Source: Lachnospiraceae bacterium UBA3845
GTDB lineage: Bacteria > Bacillota > Clostridia > Lachnospirales > Lachnospiraceae
Length of the DNA stretch: 19,085 nt
Assembly: GCA_002392705.1 (NCBI GenBank)
Contig: DGHP01000100.1
Coordinates: 1 to 19,085 of the forward strand
Direction of reading: 5' to 3'
This document shows positions 7,323 to 15,357 of the stretch, piece after piece (the stretch's first letter is position 1; each line of letters begins with the position of its first letter). The notes beneath the pieces were generated by a model. The model saw only the letters and a list, made by a program, of their open reading frames with translations. It was not told the DNA's origin and did not search any database. The translations under genes and the position numbers were made by a program.

Positions 7323-7392
7323 CATTACAGCTCAAAGCTCCGCCCCGCTCCTTCCGTGCATCTTGCCCGGAGGAAAGGCAGAGCGGCAAATA

Positions 7393-8463
7393 TTATCTCT
7401 TCTGTCCCGGACCGTTCTTTTTCATTTCCTCAGCCTGATTTTCCGCCCTTCTCTTCTCCTCATCATTGTCATAGAGATGGCAGGCGCAGTAGTGCCCGGG
7501 CTCCACTTCCTTCCATTCCGGAACGGCAAATCTGCATACTTCCATGCACTTCTCACAGCGGGTATGGAATTTGCATCCCGCCGGGGGATTCGCCGGGCTG
7601 GGAATGCTGCCCTTCAGAATAATCCGGTTGATCTTTACATCCGGATCCGGAACCGGTATCGCGGAAAACAGGGCCTGTGTATAGGGATTCAGCGGATGGG
7701 AAAAGATCTTTTCCGTTTCCGCGTACTCAACCATGCTGCCCAGATACATGACGCCGACCGTATCGGAGATATGCTCCACCACCGACAGGTCATGGGAAAT
7801 GAACAGATAGGTCAGGCCGAACTCTTCCTGCAGCTGCTTGAGCAGGTTGATGATCTGCGCCTGGATCGAAACGTCCAGAGCGGAAACCGGCTCGTCGCAT
7901 ACGATGAAATCCGGAGCCAGCGCCAGCGCCCGGGCAATGCAGATCCTCTGGCGCTGTCCGCCCGAAAACTCATGGGGATACCGTTCCTTATAGTAGGAGG
8001 GCAGCCCGCATACGTCCATCACGCGGGTGATATAGCTGTCAAATTCTTCCTGCGGAACAATCCCGTGCTCCCGCACCGCCTCCCCGATGATCTCACCGAC
8101 CGGAAGCCGGGGCGACAGGGAAGAATACGGGTCCTGGAACACAAGCTGCATGCGCGGGCGGAGCTTTCTGAGCTGCTCGCGGCTCAGCGAAAATACGTCC
8201 TGTCCGTCAAAGATCACGTCGCCCGCCGTTTTTTCCTGCAGGCGCAGGATCGTCCGTCCGCATGTGGACTTCCCGCAGCCCGATTCTCCCACCAGGCCCA
8301 TGGTCTGAGTCCTTTTAATGGAAAAACTGACACCGTCCACCGCTTTCACATTTCCGATTGTCCGCCTGAAAAAGCTGGACTTGATCGGGAAATACTTCAC
8401 CAGGTTTTTTACCTGCAGAATGTCGTCCTGCACCTGTGAAGCCTCATTTTTTCCTTTCGTCAT
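7393..8463 (-). CDS. oppF: Oligopeptide/dipeptide ABC transporter ATP-binding protein, OppF type
   Basis: 356 residues. I chose the ATG at 8463 because GGGAGG lies nine bases upstream of it; a GTG at 8484 would put that ribosome binding site inside the gene. It is one of two cytoplasmic ATPases powering peptide import. Motifs, numbered from this ATG: Walker A GESGCGKST from 59, Q-loop Gln110 in VFQDP, signature FSGGQRQR from 166, Walker B FIVCDEP with Glu191, switch His224 in FISHD. The C-terminal oligopeptide-transporter region has SIPSPANPPAGCKFHTRC and cysteines 297, 303, 306, 310, 326 and 328, a cluster that in related importers can hold an iron-sulfur centre. The SSLSPRLPVGEII segment after the Q-loop is typical of the OppF/DppF partner. 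It is the last gene of the operon, 23 bases after oppD. Substrate class (peptides or nickel) is not certain from sequence. Confidence 0.92.
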   Translation of the reverse strand: MTKGKNEASQVQDDILQVKNLVKYFPIKSSFFRRTIGNVKAVDGVSFSIKRTQTMGLVGESGCGKSTCGRTILRLQEKTAGDVIFDGQDVFSLSREQLRKLRPRMQLVFQDPYSSLSPRLPVGEIIGEAVREHGIVPQEEFDSYITRVMDVCGLPSYYKERYPHEFSGGQRQRICIARALALAPDFIVCDEPVSALDVSIQAQIINLLKQLQEEFGLTYLFISHDLSVVEHISDTVGVMYLGSMVEYAETEKIFSHPLNPYTQALFSAIPVPDPDVKINRIILKGSIPSPANPPAGCKFHTRCEKCMEVCRFAVPEWKEVEPGHYCACHLYDNDEEKRRAENQAEEMKKNGPGQKR

Positions 8464-8486
8464 ATCATGATTCCTCCCAGGCACAA

Positions 8487-9671
8487 TTATAGTGTATTCA
8501 CGTCAACGCTCTTCGGATATCCCATTACCCTGCCCTCTTTGAGGTAGCGCCAGCAGGATACAACATGCGTATCACTGATGCGGATCTCGGGCGGATACTT
8601 CCCGACACATTCTGAGCACTGCATCTCGCAGCGGTCCCGGAAATAGCAATAGTCCGGCATGGCCACCGGATTGGGCACGCTGCCGGGGATATTGTAGAGC
8701 TGGTCCACCTTCTGTCCCACAACGGGCTTGGACTTCATCAGGCCGATGGTATAGGGGTGCGCCGGATGATGGAAGATTTCTTCGGCGGTCCCTTTCTCCA
8801 CGACGCGGCCCGCGTACATGACAACGACATAATCCGCCATGCCCGCCACGACCCCGAGGTCATGGGTGATCAGCATGATGGAAGACTGCAGGCGGTCCTT
8901 CAGGTTCTGCAGAAGATCCAGAATCTGCGCCTGGATGGTCACATCCAGCGCCGTCGTCGGTTCATCCGCGATGATCAGCGACGGGGAGCAGGCCAGGGCG
9001 ATCGCGATGCAGATCCTCTGGCGCATGCCGCCGGAAAGCTCATGCGGATACATATTATAGACGCCCTCTTTATTGGCGATGCCGACCATGTCCAGCATCT
9101 CCAGGCTCCGGGCCTTTACCTTCTCCTCCGGCAGATCCGGATTGTGGAGCTCGATTACCTCATTAATCTGCTGTCCGATCCTGAAGACCGGGTTCAGGGC
9201 CGTCATCGGCTCCTGGAAGATCATGGAGATCTGGTTGCCGCGGATCTTTTCCATGATGGAATTCGGCGTATTGACGATATTGTAGGCAGTTCCGTCGCCC
9301 CTGTTGAAGCGGATCTCCCCGCCCACCGTCTGCCCGCTCGGCCGCTGGAGCAGCTGCATAAGCGAAAGGCTCGTGACGGATTTGCCGCAGCCGGACTCTC
9401 CGACGATTCCTACCGTGGAATGCCTCGGCACCTGGAAATTGACCCCGTCAACAGCTTTTACCACGCCAACGTCGGAGAAGAAATAAGTGCAGACATTGTC
9501 AAACTCGACGATATTCTCCGGGTTTTCCATCTTTGTCGTATAAAGCTTCGGATCCTTATTGGCGTCCGCCCTCTCCTTCTCCAGCTTCCTGGTTACGCGC
9601 CGGTTGAATTTTGTAATCCTTCTGGATTCTTTTCCGGATATATAAGAGGTGCCTTTTCCATGTTCAGCCAT
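8487..9671 (-). CDS. oppD: Oligopeptide/dipeptide ABC transporter ATP-binding protein, OppD type
   Basis: 394 residues; ATG at 9671 with GGGAGG nine bases upstream. ATPase motifs: Walker A GESGCGKS 91-98, Q-loop Gln153 in IFQEP, TALNP just after, signature LSGGM 212-216, Walker B LIIADEP with Glu237, switch His270 in LITHD. The C-terminal region (GSVPNPVAMPDYCYFRDRC) carries Cys342, 348, 352, 355 and 373, the cysteine pattern seen in OppD/DppD proteins. Unusually, about 50 basic, charged residues precede the ATPase domain (RRITKFNRRVTRKLEKERADANKD); ordinary OppD proteins start almost directly with the domain. It pairs with OppF to form an asymmetric ATPase dimer below OppB/OppC. It lies 47 bases after oppC. 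Confidence 0.93.
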   Translation of the reverse strand: MAEHGKGTSYISGKESRRITKFNRRVTRKLEKERADANKDPKLYTTKMENPENIVEFDNVCTYFFSDVGVVKAVDGVNFQVPRHSTVGIVGESGCGKSVTSLSLMQLLQRPSGQTVGGEIRFNRGDGTAYNIVNTPNSIMEKIRGNQISMIFQEPMTALNPVFRIGQQINEVIELHNPDLPEEKVKARSLEMLDMVGIANKEGVYNMYPHELSGGMRQRICIAIALACSPSLIIADEPTTALDVTIQAQILDLLQNLKDRLQSSIMLITHDLGVVAGMADYVVVMYAGRVVEKGTAEEIFHHPAHPYTIGLMKSKPVVGQKVDQLYNIPGSVPNPVAMPDYCYFRDRCEMQCSECVGKYPPEIRISDTHVVSCWRYLKEGRVMGYPKSVDVNTL

Positions 9672-9718
9672 AACTGTGAACCTCCCTCAGCATATATTCT
9701 TTCATAGCCGCACCCCCA

Positions 9719-11761
9719 TTACCGCTTGGCCTTCGGATCATAGGCGTCCCTGAGACCGTCGCCGACGAAGTTGAACGCAATAACCGTCAGGCAGATCAGC
9801 AGGCCGACCGGGATCCAGATAAAGGCATAATGCGCCATGGCGGACGCCGAGGACACAGAGTTGATGATGGTGCCCCAGGTCGCAAGCGGATGCTTGACGC
9901 CCAGGCCTAAAAACGACAGGGTCGACTCGGTCAGAATGACTCCGCCAAGACCCATGGTCGCAGTAACGATCAGCTGCGGCATGACATTCGGAACCAGGTG
10001 GCGGAAGATCCGGGCGCTGATCCGGATGCCGGTCGCCTCCGTCGCGACCATAAATTCCTGTTCGCGCAGCGACAGGATCTGGCCGCGCACAAGTCTCGCG
10101 ACGCCGGCCCAGCCCATCAGTCCCAGGGCCGCCATCATCACGATCAGGCGGATATAGGTATCGAGGCGGATCGCGTCCATCATGGAGCCGAGGATAATCA
10201 TGATCGGCATCATGGGAAGGCAGTAGAAGATATCAACCATACGCATGATCAGGTTGTCGACCCAGCCTCCGAAATAACCGGCTATGCCGCCCATGATGAC
10301 GCCGAGGAAAGTCTCGATCAGGACGACCACAAAACCTACCATCAGCGACACGCGGCCGCCGTACATCACGCGCGCCAGAACGTCGAAACCATCTCCGTCC
10401 GTCCCGAGCACATGCTTCATGGAAGGCGGAGCGAACATATCGATGACGTAATTGATCTGGTCGCAGTTGATCACGTACTCGCCTTCCAGACGCTGGGTAA
10501 GCTTCATCTCCGTCTCTGTGAGAATAAAGTCTCCGTTTTCATCCCTGCTGTAGGAGCCGTTCTCCTCCTGCATGGGGATTTCTGCCTGAAGGGTGTCGGT
10601 CAGAAGGCCCGACGCACGCATCTGCTCGATTTTTTCCGTAATCGCCTTCTTCAGGTCATAGGCCATCGTGTCTTCACCGGAATAGCGTCGGATCGCGAAG
10701 CGGCCGAATTCGGCGTACTCATTTCCTTCACTGTCCAGGATGATGATAACTTCCTTCTCCGCTCCCGGAGACAGGGAATAACTGCTTCCGCCGGCAGTAA
10801 AGGTCTTCTCTCCAAGAGCCGCCGCCATCAGCGCCGCCGGCCGGAAATCGTCGGAAACCTTCCCCCCGGTTTCCCGGGTATCCAGCGTATAATTCGTATA
10901 CACTTTCGCGATGCGGCTTTCCCCCGCGGCATAGACATTACAGCTTGCGCCGTCCTTCGACAGGACATACACCGTTCCGCCGCATTCAAAGCTGTCTTCG
11001 CCTGCCTGGACCGCGCTGCCGAGCGCTTCCTCGAAAGCGCTGTCCATCTGCGCGCCCTCATAGCGGATGCCGTCCGCAACCGTGAAAACATCGTATGTCT
11101 TCGGCTTGGCTCCCTTTACAAAAGTATATTCCACGCCGTCTGACTCAAAACTGCCGTCCGCGCCTTTAATGGAAGAAGCCGCCGCCTTTTCGAGGCCGGG
11201 GATCTCATCCCCTTCAAATTCAAACTTCTTTCCGATCATCGAATAAGTTCCGACTTTGACCTCGCTGCTGCCGGTGCTGCAGATTTTCTCAAGTTCCTGC
11301 GCGGACAGGGAATAGATGCCCGGAGCCTCCGAGCGGATCAGATAACCGCCGTCGCTTCCGACCACTGTCATCTCCTTCGATCCGGAAGCGGTCATTTTCT
11401 TGATATTGCTGTTCATGGCATTGAGAATGCCGCGCTCCACAGTCACGGAGCTGTCCACGTCATATCCGTTATAGCCGGTATTCTCCTTCGCCAAGGCATA
11501 GTTTACATTCTGGCTGTTGTAAGTATAGAAAATCTCTTTCTGGCCGTAGGCGTAAAACAGAGGCCCGATAAAAGAGAAGATAAACAGCACTATCAGGGTA
11601 ACTGCTCCGAATACGGCAAGGCGGTTGCGGATAAAGCGCTTGAACACCTGCATGCCGGGTGAAAGCACCTTGACACGGCTGATATCATCCAGGGCCAGCG
11701 TGCCGTTGCTCTGTGCTGCTTTCCGGTTCTTCAGAACCTGGTTCAGATCATAGGATGCCAT
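9719..11761 (-). CDS. oppC: Oligopeptide ABC transporter permease, OppC type, with a ~370-residue outer insertion
   Basis: 680 residues, about twice the usual 280-320; ATG at 11761 with AAGGAGG eight bases upstream. Residues 1-46 are cytoplasmic and 47-70 are the first helix (OppC_N type). Residues about 73-445 have no membrane segments and must lie outside the cell. They contain repeated modules of an Ala-rich helix followed by a beta pair: 188-232 (SFESDGVEYTFVKG), 238-285 (SFECGGTVYVLSKDG) and 305-353 (KTFTAGGSSYSLSPG). Residues 450-680 are a normal BPD_transp_1 permease: HVLGTDGDGFDVLARVMYGGRVSL, several helices, and the EAA loop (EFMVATEATGIRISARIFRHLVPNV) that contacts the ATPases. The usual GRD after LGTD reads GFD. 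The frame is open throughout with strong codon consistency, so this is a true insertion, not a frameshift or misassembly. It lies 17 bases after oppB. Confidence 0.93.
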   Translation of the reverse strand: MASYDLNQVLKNRKAAQSNGTLALDDISRVKVLSPGMQVFKRFIRNRLAVFGAVTLIVLFIFSFIGPLFYAYGQKEIFYTYNSQNVNYALAKENTGYNGYDVDSSVTVERGILNAMNSNIKKMTASGSKEMTVVGSDGGYLIRSEAPGIYSLSAQELEKICSTGSSEVKVGTYSMIGKKFEFEGDEIPGLEKAAASSIKGADGSFESDGVEYTFVKGAKPKTYDVFTVADGIRYEGAQMDSAFEEALGSAVQAGEDSFECGGTVYVLSKDGASCNVYAAGESRIAKVYTNYTLDTRETGGKVSDDFRPAALMAAALGEKTFTAGGSSYSLSPGAEKEVIIILDSEGNEYAEFGRFAIRRYSGEDTMAYDLKKAITEKIEQMRASGLLTDTLQAEIPMQEENGSYSRDENGDFILTETEMKLTQRLEGEYVINCDQINYVIDMFAPPSMKHVLGTDGDGFDVLARVMYGGRVSLMVGFVVVLIETFLGVIMGGIAGYFGGWVDNLIMRMVDIFYCLPMMPIMIILGSMMDAIRLDTYIRLIVMMAALGLMGWAGVARLVRGQILSLREQEFMVATEATGIRISARIFRHLVPNVMPQLIVTATMGLGGVILTESTLSFLGLGVKHPLATWGTIINSVSSASAMAHYAFIWIPVGLLICLTVIAFNFVGDGLRDAYDPKAKR

Positions 11762-11778
11762 CTGCTGCTCCTCCTTTC

Positions 11779-12768
11779 TCAGCTCAGCCGTACGCGGGGA
11801 TCAACCACAGCGTACAGCAGGTCGGAGATCAGGTTGCCCAGCAGCGTAAGAATCGATATAAAGGCCAGATAAAACATGATGAAGGGAATGTCTCCCTGCG
11901 TCATCGATGTATATGAGGCATAACCGATCCCGCGGATGGAAAACAGGGTCTCTGTGATCAGCGCGCCGCCGAAGAGCGACGGCAGAGAGCCTCCGAGGGT
12001 TGTCACCAGCGGAATCAGGGTATTGCGGAAAGCGTGATAATTGATGACCTTTTTCTCCGGCACGCCCTTTGCCCGGGCCGTCCGGATATAGTCCGCGTTC
12101 AGCACCTCCAGCATATTGGTCCTGGTATAACGCATCAGGCTTCCGATGCTGATGACCGTCAGCGTGATGGCGGGAAGGACAAAATGCTTCGCCACATCCA
12201 GGAATTTTCCGAAATCGGAAAGGTTCATGTAATTGCGGCCCTGCATGCCGCTTAAGTCAAACCAGCCCAGCTTCACCGAAAAGATATATTTAAGGATCGT
12301 GGCCAGGAAGAAGGTCGGCATGGAGATACAGATCATCGAGACGACTGTCGTAAAGTAGTCCGTGAAGCTGTACTGCTTCCTTGCCGCCGTGATTCCCAGC
12401 GGTATGGCGATCAGAATTTCCAGAATAAAGGATACCAGTCCGAGAATAAAACTGTACCAGACGGTATTGTGGAACTCTTTTGTAACCGGGATCGTCCAGG
12501 CCCAGCTGTCGCCCCAGTTGCCGGACAAGGCATTCTTCAGCCATGTCAGATAACCGCGCACAACGCCCTGGTCCATGCCGTACTGGGCATTCAGGTCAGC
12601 CAGCCACTCGGCATAGCTCTTCGCGGCGCCCGGACGTGAGGCAAGTTCCCTGGCCTTCGTCTCGATGTAGCCGCTCGGCATGTTGTACATCAGGATATAG
12701 ATAATAAACATCACAAAAAACAGGATGATTGTGCTGTATAAAATTCGTTTCAGAGAGTATTTCAGCAT
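11779..12768 (-). CDS. oppB: Oligopeptide ABC transporter permease, OppB type
   Basis: 329 residues, normal for the family. The start is the ATG at 12768; only a weak GGTAGGTG precedes it, which may lower translation. Helix 1 is at about 10-29 (STIILFFVMFIIYILMYNMPSG), followed by an outer loop with YGMDQGVVRGYLTWLKNALSGNWGDS, the typical OppB N-terminal pattern. Further helices are at about 104-127, 139-163, 196-212, 262-278 and 295-322. The EAA loop at 221-250 (EVLNADYIRTARAKGVPEKKV...HAFRN) couples to the ATPases, and the protein ends in the characteristic DPRVRLS. It forms the channel with OppC. A 147-base gap with two hairpins separates it from oppA. Confidence 0.94.
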   Translation of the reverse strand: MLKYSLKRILYSTIILFFVMFIIYILMYNMPSGYIETKARELASRPGAAKSYAEWLADLNAQYGMDQGVVRGYLTWLKNALSGNWGDSWAWTIPVTKEFHNTVWYSFILGLVSFILEILIAIPLGITAARKQYSFTDYFTTVVSMICISMPTFFLATILKYIFSVKLGWFDLSGMQGRNYMNLSDFGKFLDVAKHFVLPAITLTVISIGSLMRYTRTNMLEVLNADYIRTARAKGVPEKKVINYHAFRNTLIPLVTTLGGSLPSLFGGALITETLFSIRGIGYASYTSMTQGDIPFIMFYLAFISILTLLGNLISDLLYAVVDPRVRLS

Positions 12769-12817
12769 GACACCTACCAGCTTTCCATGTCATCGGGGTC
12801 GAGGTTGCAGACACTAA

Positions 12818-12851
12818 GAACAGGACGTGGATGCATGCCCATGTCCTGTTC
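12818..12851 (-). other. Stem-loop before oppB (possible attenuator)
   Basis: GAACAGGACGTGG (12818-12830) and CCATGTCCTGTTC (12839-12851) form a 13-bp stem with one mismatched position (C-A on the minus transcript) and an 8-base loop. On the minus strand it is followed by TTAGTGTC, only a weak U-tract, so partial termination or mRNA protection is more likely than full termination. It lies 50 bases before the oppB start. Confidence 0.6.
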
Positions 12852-12865
12852 CCGGATTCCTGCAT

Positions 12866-12892
12866 GCGGGCGGCCGCAGATCAGCCGCCCGC
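12866..12892 (-). other. GC-rich stem-loop directly after oppA
   Basis: GCGGGCGGC (12866-12874) and GCCGCCCGC (12884-12892) make a perfect 9-bp stem with a 9-base loop, starting 23 bases after the oppA stop. No U-run follows. Such stem-loops after binding-protein genes commonly protect the upstream mRNA from 3' exonucleases and raise the ratio of binding protein to membrane components; here that role is inferred from position. Confidence 0.6.
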
Positions 12893-12915
12893 GCGCGTCA
12901 GTTCATTGCAGTTGA

Positions 12916-15198
12916 TTACTGAAGATCAAGTGTATTGATCTCCGCGTACCATCCCCAGTAAGGAGTCATGTCCTTCGGAAGCGTATCGATCACGATGCGC
13001 TCGGAGGATGCGACGGTGCAGTCCTTGCGCTGGTACAGCGGAAGCTCGCAGCCCCAGTCCATGATGATATTCATGGCATCTTTGTAGATGGACTTTCTGA
13101 GCTCTGTATCCGCGCTGGAACGGCCTTCTTTGATCAGTTCGTCAAGCTCGGCGTCATCCACGGAATAGTGGTTGGAATTGGTTCCGTTGCCGTGCGCGTT
13201 GGCGCTGGAGTAAACCTGGGTCATATCCGGGTCAACGGTTGACTGCCATGCGGCCGCCCACATCATGGCGGTGTTGCCTTCCAGAGCATTGTTCCACACG
13301 TCTGTTCCCACGTCGTTGACCTGCAGCTTGATTCCAAGGCTTTCAAGAACTTCGGAAGCCGCCACGGCTACGCCGTAGGCCGGATGATCCTGCTGGCCCT
13401 GGCCGGGGATCATGACTTCGTAACTCTGCTCCACATCCGTGAACTTGCCGGCAGCTTCATCATAGGTGAAGCCCGCAGCCTTGAAGAAACCGATCGCTGC
13501 TTCCTTCGCTGCTGCGTAGCGCTCTTCCTCGCTCATGGAAGAGGTGTAGATCGGGTTGCCGTCAACATCGACGGAGTATGCTGCCTGATAGCCTTCGTCA
13601 GCCGGCTTCGGAGCCGCCCAGGAGGTATTGGAAATCGGGTACTGGATGACCGACGCGCGGTCGCCGTAGTAAGAATTGATCACCGTGTCGCGATAGACGG
13701 ACAGCAGGGTCATGAAGCCCTTGCGCAGAGCCTTGGAAGCATCGGAGCCCGGCTCGCCGTTTACATTGACAAGGTCGGCGTTGATGCCGAGGTAGCCGTA
13801 TCCGCGGTAGTCAACCAGGATAGTGTGAAGGGTGTCGCCCTGGAGATCGCCGTTGGAGTTGGCATCCTTGATCGCGCGCAGGGTCTCGTCGTTGATGGAC
13901 GGAACCGCGATATCGAAGGTACCGGTCACGATGCCCGGCACATAGTCGGAATCGATGCTCTCCTGCATCAGGAGCACTTCCGTATCCGGCTTGCCTTCGA
14001 AATAGTATTCGTTGGCGCGCAGGGTTACAACGCCGTTCGCGTAGCCGTCAAATACGTAAGCGCCGCATCCGACCGGCTCGGAGGTAACGGATTTCACTCC
14101 GGAAAGGTCACCCTTCGTGAAACCGAACATATTGTTGTCATAATCATACAGCTCCGGATCTCCGTAGTAATGAAGCGGGGCAAGATAGCCGCCCACATTG
14201 TAGATCGCGGTTGCGTCGAACTCGGTCATATGGATGTTGACCGTATAGTCATCCACGCGGGTAAGACCGGAGATGTTCGGGGCACCGTTTCCGGTCTCGA
14301 TACCCTTCTGCAGCTCCAGCATGGCTTCCTCACCGCCAAGAGCCGCCGTGAGGAAATCCGTCATGGATGTTCCGGCGGATTCAACGTTCATGCCGTCGTC
14401 GCTGATATCATAGCCGTAAGCGTCGACGATCGCCGCGAAGAAATCGGCGACCTCCGCGTCCTCAGCAAGCTCAAAGCCCCAGTTGGCGGCGCATTCCGCC
14501 ACTGTGTCATCTTCCTCGTTGTATCCTGCGGCCTTTACATAATCGACGATCTCCTGGGCGAAATCGCTGCCGGCCTTGTCAAAAGCTTCCCAGAAGCTGT
14601 TATATTCGTCTTCGGTGAAATACTCATTCTCCGTATAGCCTTCGCGGGCTGTTCCGAGGAGAAGGGAAAGCTTGGTCTCCATACCGCTGCGGTATTCTTC
14701 CATGCCTTCGATCGGAAGCGCATAGATCGTTGAAGATCCGTCATAGGTCGGGTCGCAGAGTACGTAGAAGCTGAAAATATAGTCGTCGATGGTGACCGGC
14801 TCTCCGTCGGAGAACTTCTGGTCATCACGGATGTGAATCGTATAGTCAACCGTACCGTCGTCGTTCTGGGTTACTTCCACGTCGCCCATTCCGTAATAGG
14901 TATAGTCGGTGCCGTTGTAATTGATCGTCTCGCCTTCAATACCATGCTCGATGATGGCGCCGCCTCTGTCCGCAGCCAGGGCAGACTGCTGGGTCAGATC
15001 GACAACTTCCATGTCGTATGCGGTAGTGGCAAAGAAGGGGCTGAACTTCTGTCCGAAGGTGGAAGTCGCGAAGACAAGATTCTCTCTCACTCCCGCGCTC
15101 TCCTGCTCTGTGGAAGCCTCTCCCGCGGATGCTGTCACAGAGAACGCCATGGCAGCGACCGCCGAAAGGGCAAGCCATTTCTTACCGTTTTTGCTCAT
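12916..15198 (-). CDS. oppA: Oligopeptide-binding protein, OppA type (SBP_bac_5), oversized and without lipobox
   Basis: 760 residues from the ATG at 15198, which has a strong AAGGAGG eight bases upstream; the frame stays open to 15333 but that part is poor in coding character. Residues 1-25 are a signal peptide (MSKNGKKW, hydrophobic core, cleavage after ASA). No cysteine is present in or near it, so no lipobox. SBP_bac_5 features: FSPFFATTAYDMEVVDL near 52, YTIHIRDDQKFSDGEPVTIDDYIFSF at 119-144, VGCGAYVFDGYANGVVTLRANEYYFEGKP, and YGYLGINADLVN. Compared with the usual 500-600 residues there is an extra acidic, helix-rich stretch at about 171-305. The protein captures the substrate outside the membrane and delivers it to OppB/OppC. 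In Gram-positive bacteria such proteins are normally lipid-anchored, so this one must be held differently or released. It is the second gene of the operon. Confidence 0.93.
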   Translation of the reverse strand: MSKNGKKWLALSAVAAMAFSVTASAGEASTEQESAGVRENLVFATSTFGQKFSPFFATTAYDMEVVDLTQQSALAADRGGAIIEHGIEGETINYNGTDYTYYGMGDVEVTQNDDGTVDYTIHIRDDQKFSDGEPVTIDDYIFSFYVLCDPTYDGSSTIYALPIEGMEEYRSGMETKLSLLLGTAREGYTENEYFTEDEYNSFWEAFDKAGSDFAQEIVDYVKAAGYNEEDDTVAECAANWGFELAEDAEVADFFAAIVDAYGYDISDDGMNVESAGTSMTDFLTAALGGEEAMLELQKGIETGNGAPNISGLTRVDDYTVNIHMTEFDATAIYNVGGYLAPLHYYGDPELYDYDNNMFGFTKGDLSGVKSVTSEPVGCGAYVFDGYANGVVTLRANEYYFEGKPDTEVLLMQESIDSDYVPGIVTGTFDIAVPSINDETLRAIKDANSNGDLQGDTLHTILVDYRGYGYLGINADLVNVNGEPGSDASKALRKGFMTLLSVYRDTVINSYYGDRASVIQYPISNTSWAAPKPADEGYQAAYSVDVDGNPIYTSSMSEEERYAAAKEAAIGFFKAAGFTYDEAAGKFTDVEQSYEVMIPGQGQQDHPAYGVAVAASEVLESLGIKLQVNDVGTDVWNNALEGNTAMMWAAAWQSTVDPDMTQVYSSANAHGNGTNSNHYSVDDAELDELIKEGRSSADTELRKSIYKDAMNIIMDWGCELPLYQRKDCTVASSERIVIDTLPKDMTPYWGWYAEINTLDLQ

Positions 15199-15357
15199 AA
15201 GATCTTCCTCCTTGAAATGGTTCCGGCCCGCCTTGGCTGTATCCCTGAAAATCCGGGGCATACCGCCGCCCGGCCGGAATGGGTCTTCGTACCGGCTTCC
15301 AGGGGGCCGGCACAGTGCTTTATTACCGCGCATCAGAGCGAATAATAACTATGAAAT

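Noticed and set aside
7171..7389. 72-codon minus-strand frame between oppF and the small membrane protein
   Set aside because: It runs through the hairpin region, has no supporting ribosome binding site and no sensible composition.
9998..11143. 381-codon plus-strand open frame opposite oppC
   Set aside because: His/Asp/Arg-rich antisense product typical of shadow frames; I checked it because it covers the OppC insertion, but the minus frame continues smoothly into the conserved permease core.
12596..12865. 89-codon minus-strand frame overlapping the oppB start
   Set aside because: Out-of-frame overlap with oppB and the intergenic stem-loop; no resemblance to any protein.
13384..14733. 449-codon plus-strand open frame opposite oppA
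   Set aside because: Antisense to a clear SBP_bac_5 gene; no family resemblance or ribosome binding site. Long antisense frames are expected in this GC-rich codon usage.
15199..15333. N-terminal extension of oppA to an upstream start
   Set aside because: The extension is Arg/Gly/Pro-rich, while the ATG at 15198 has an excellent ribosome binding site and begins a signal peptide.
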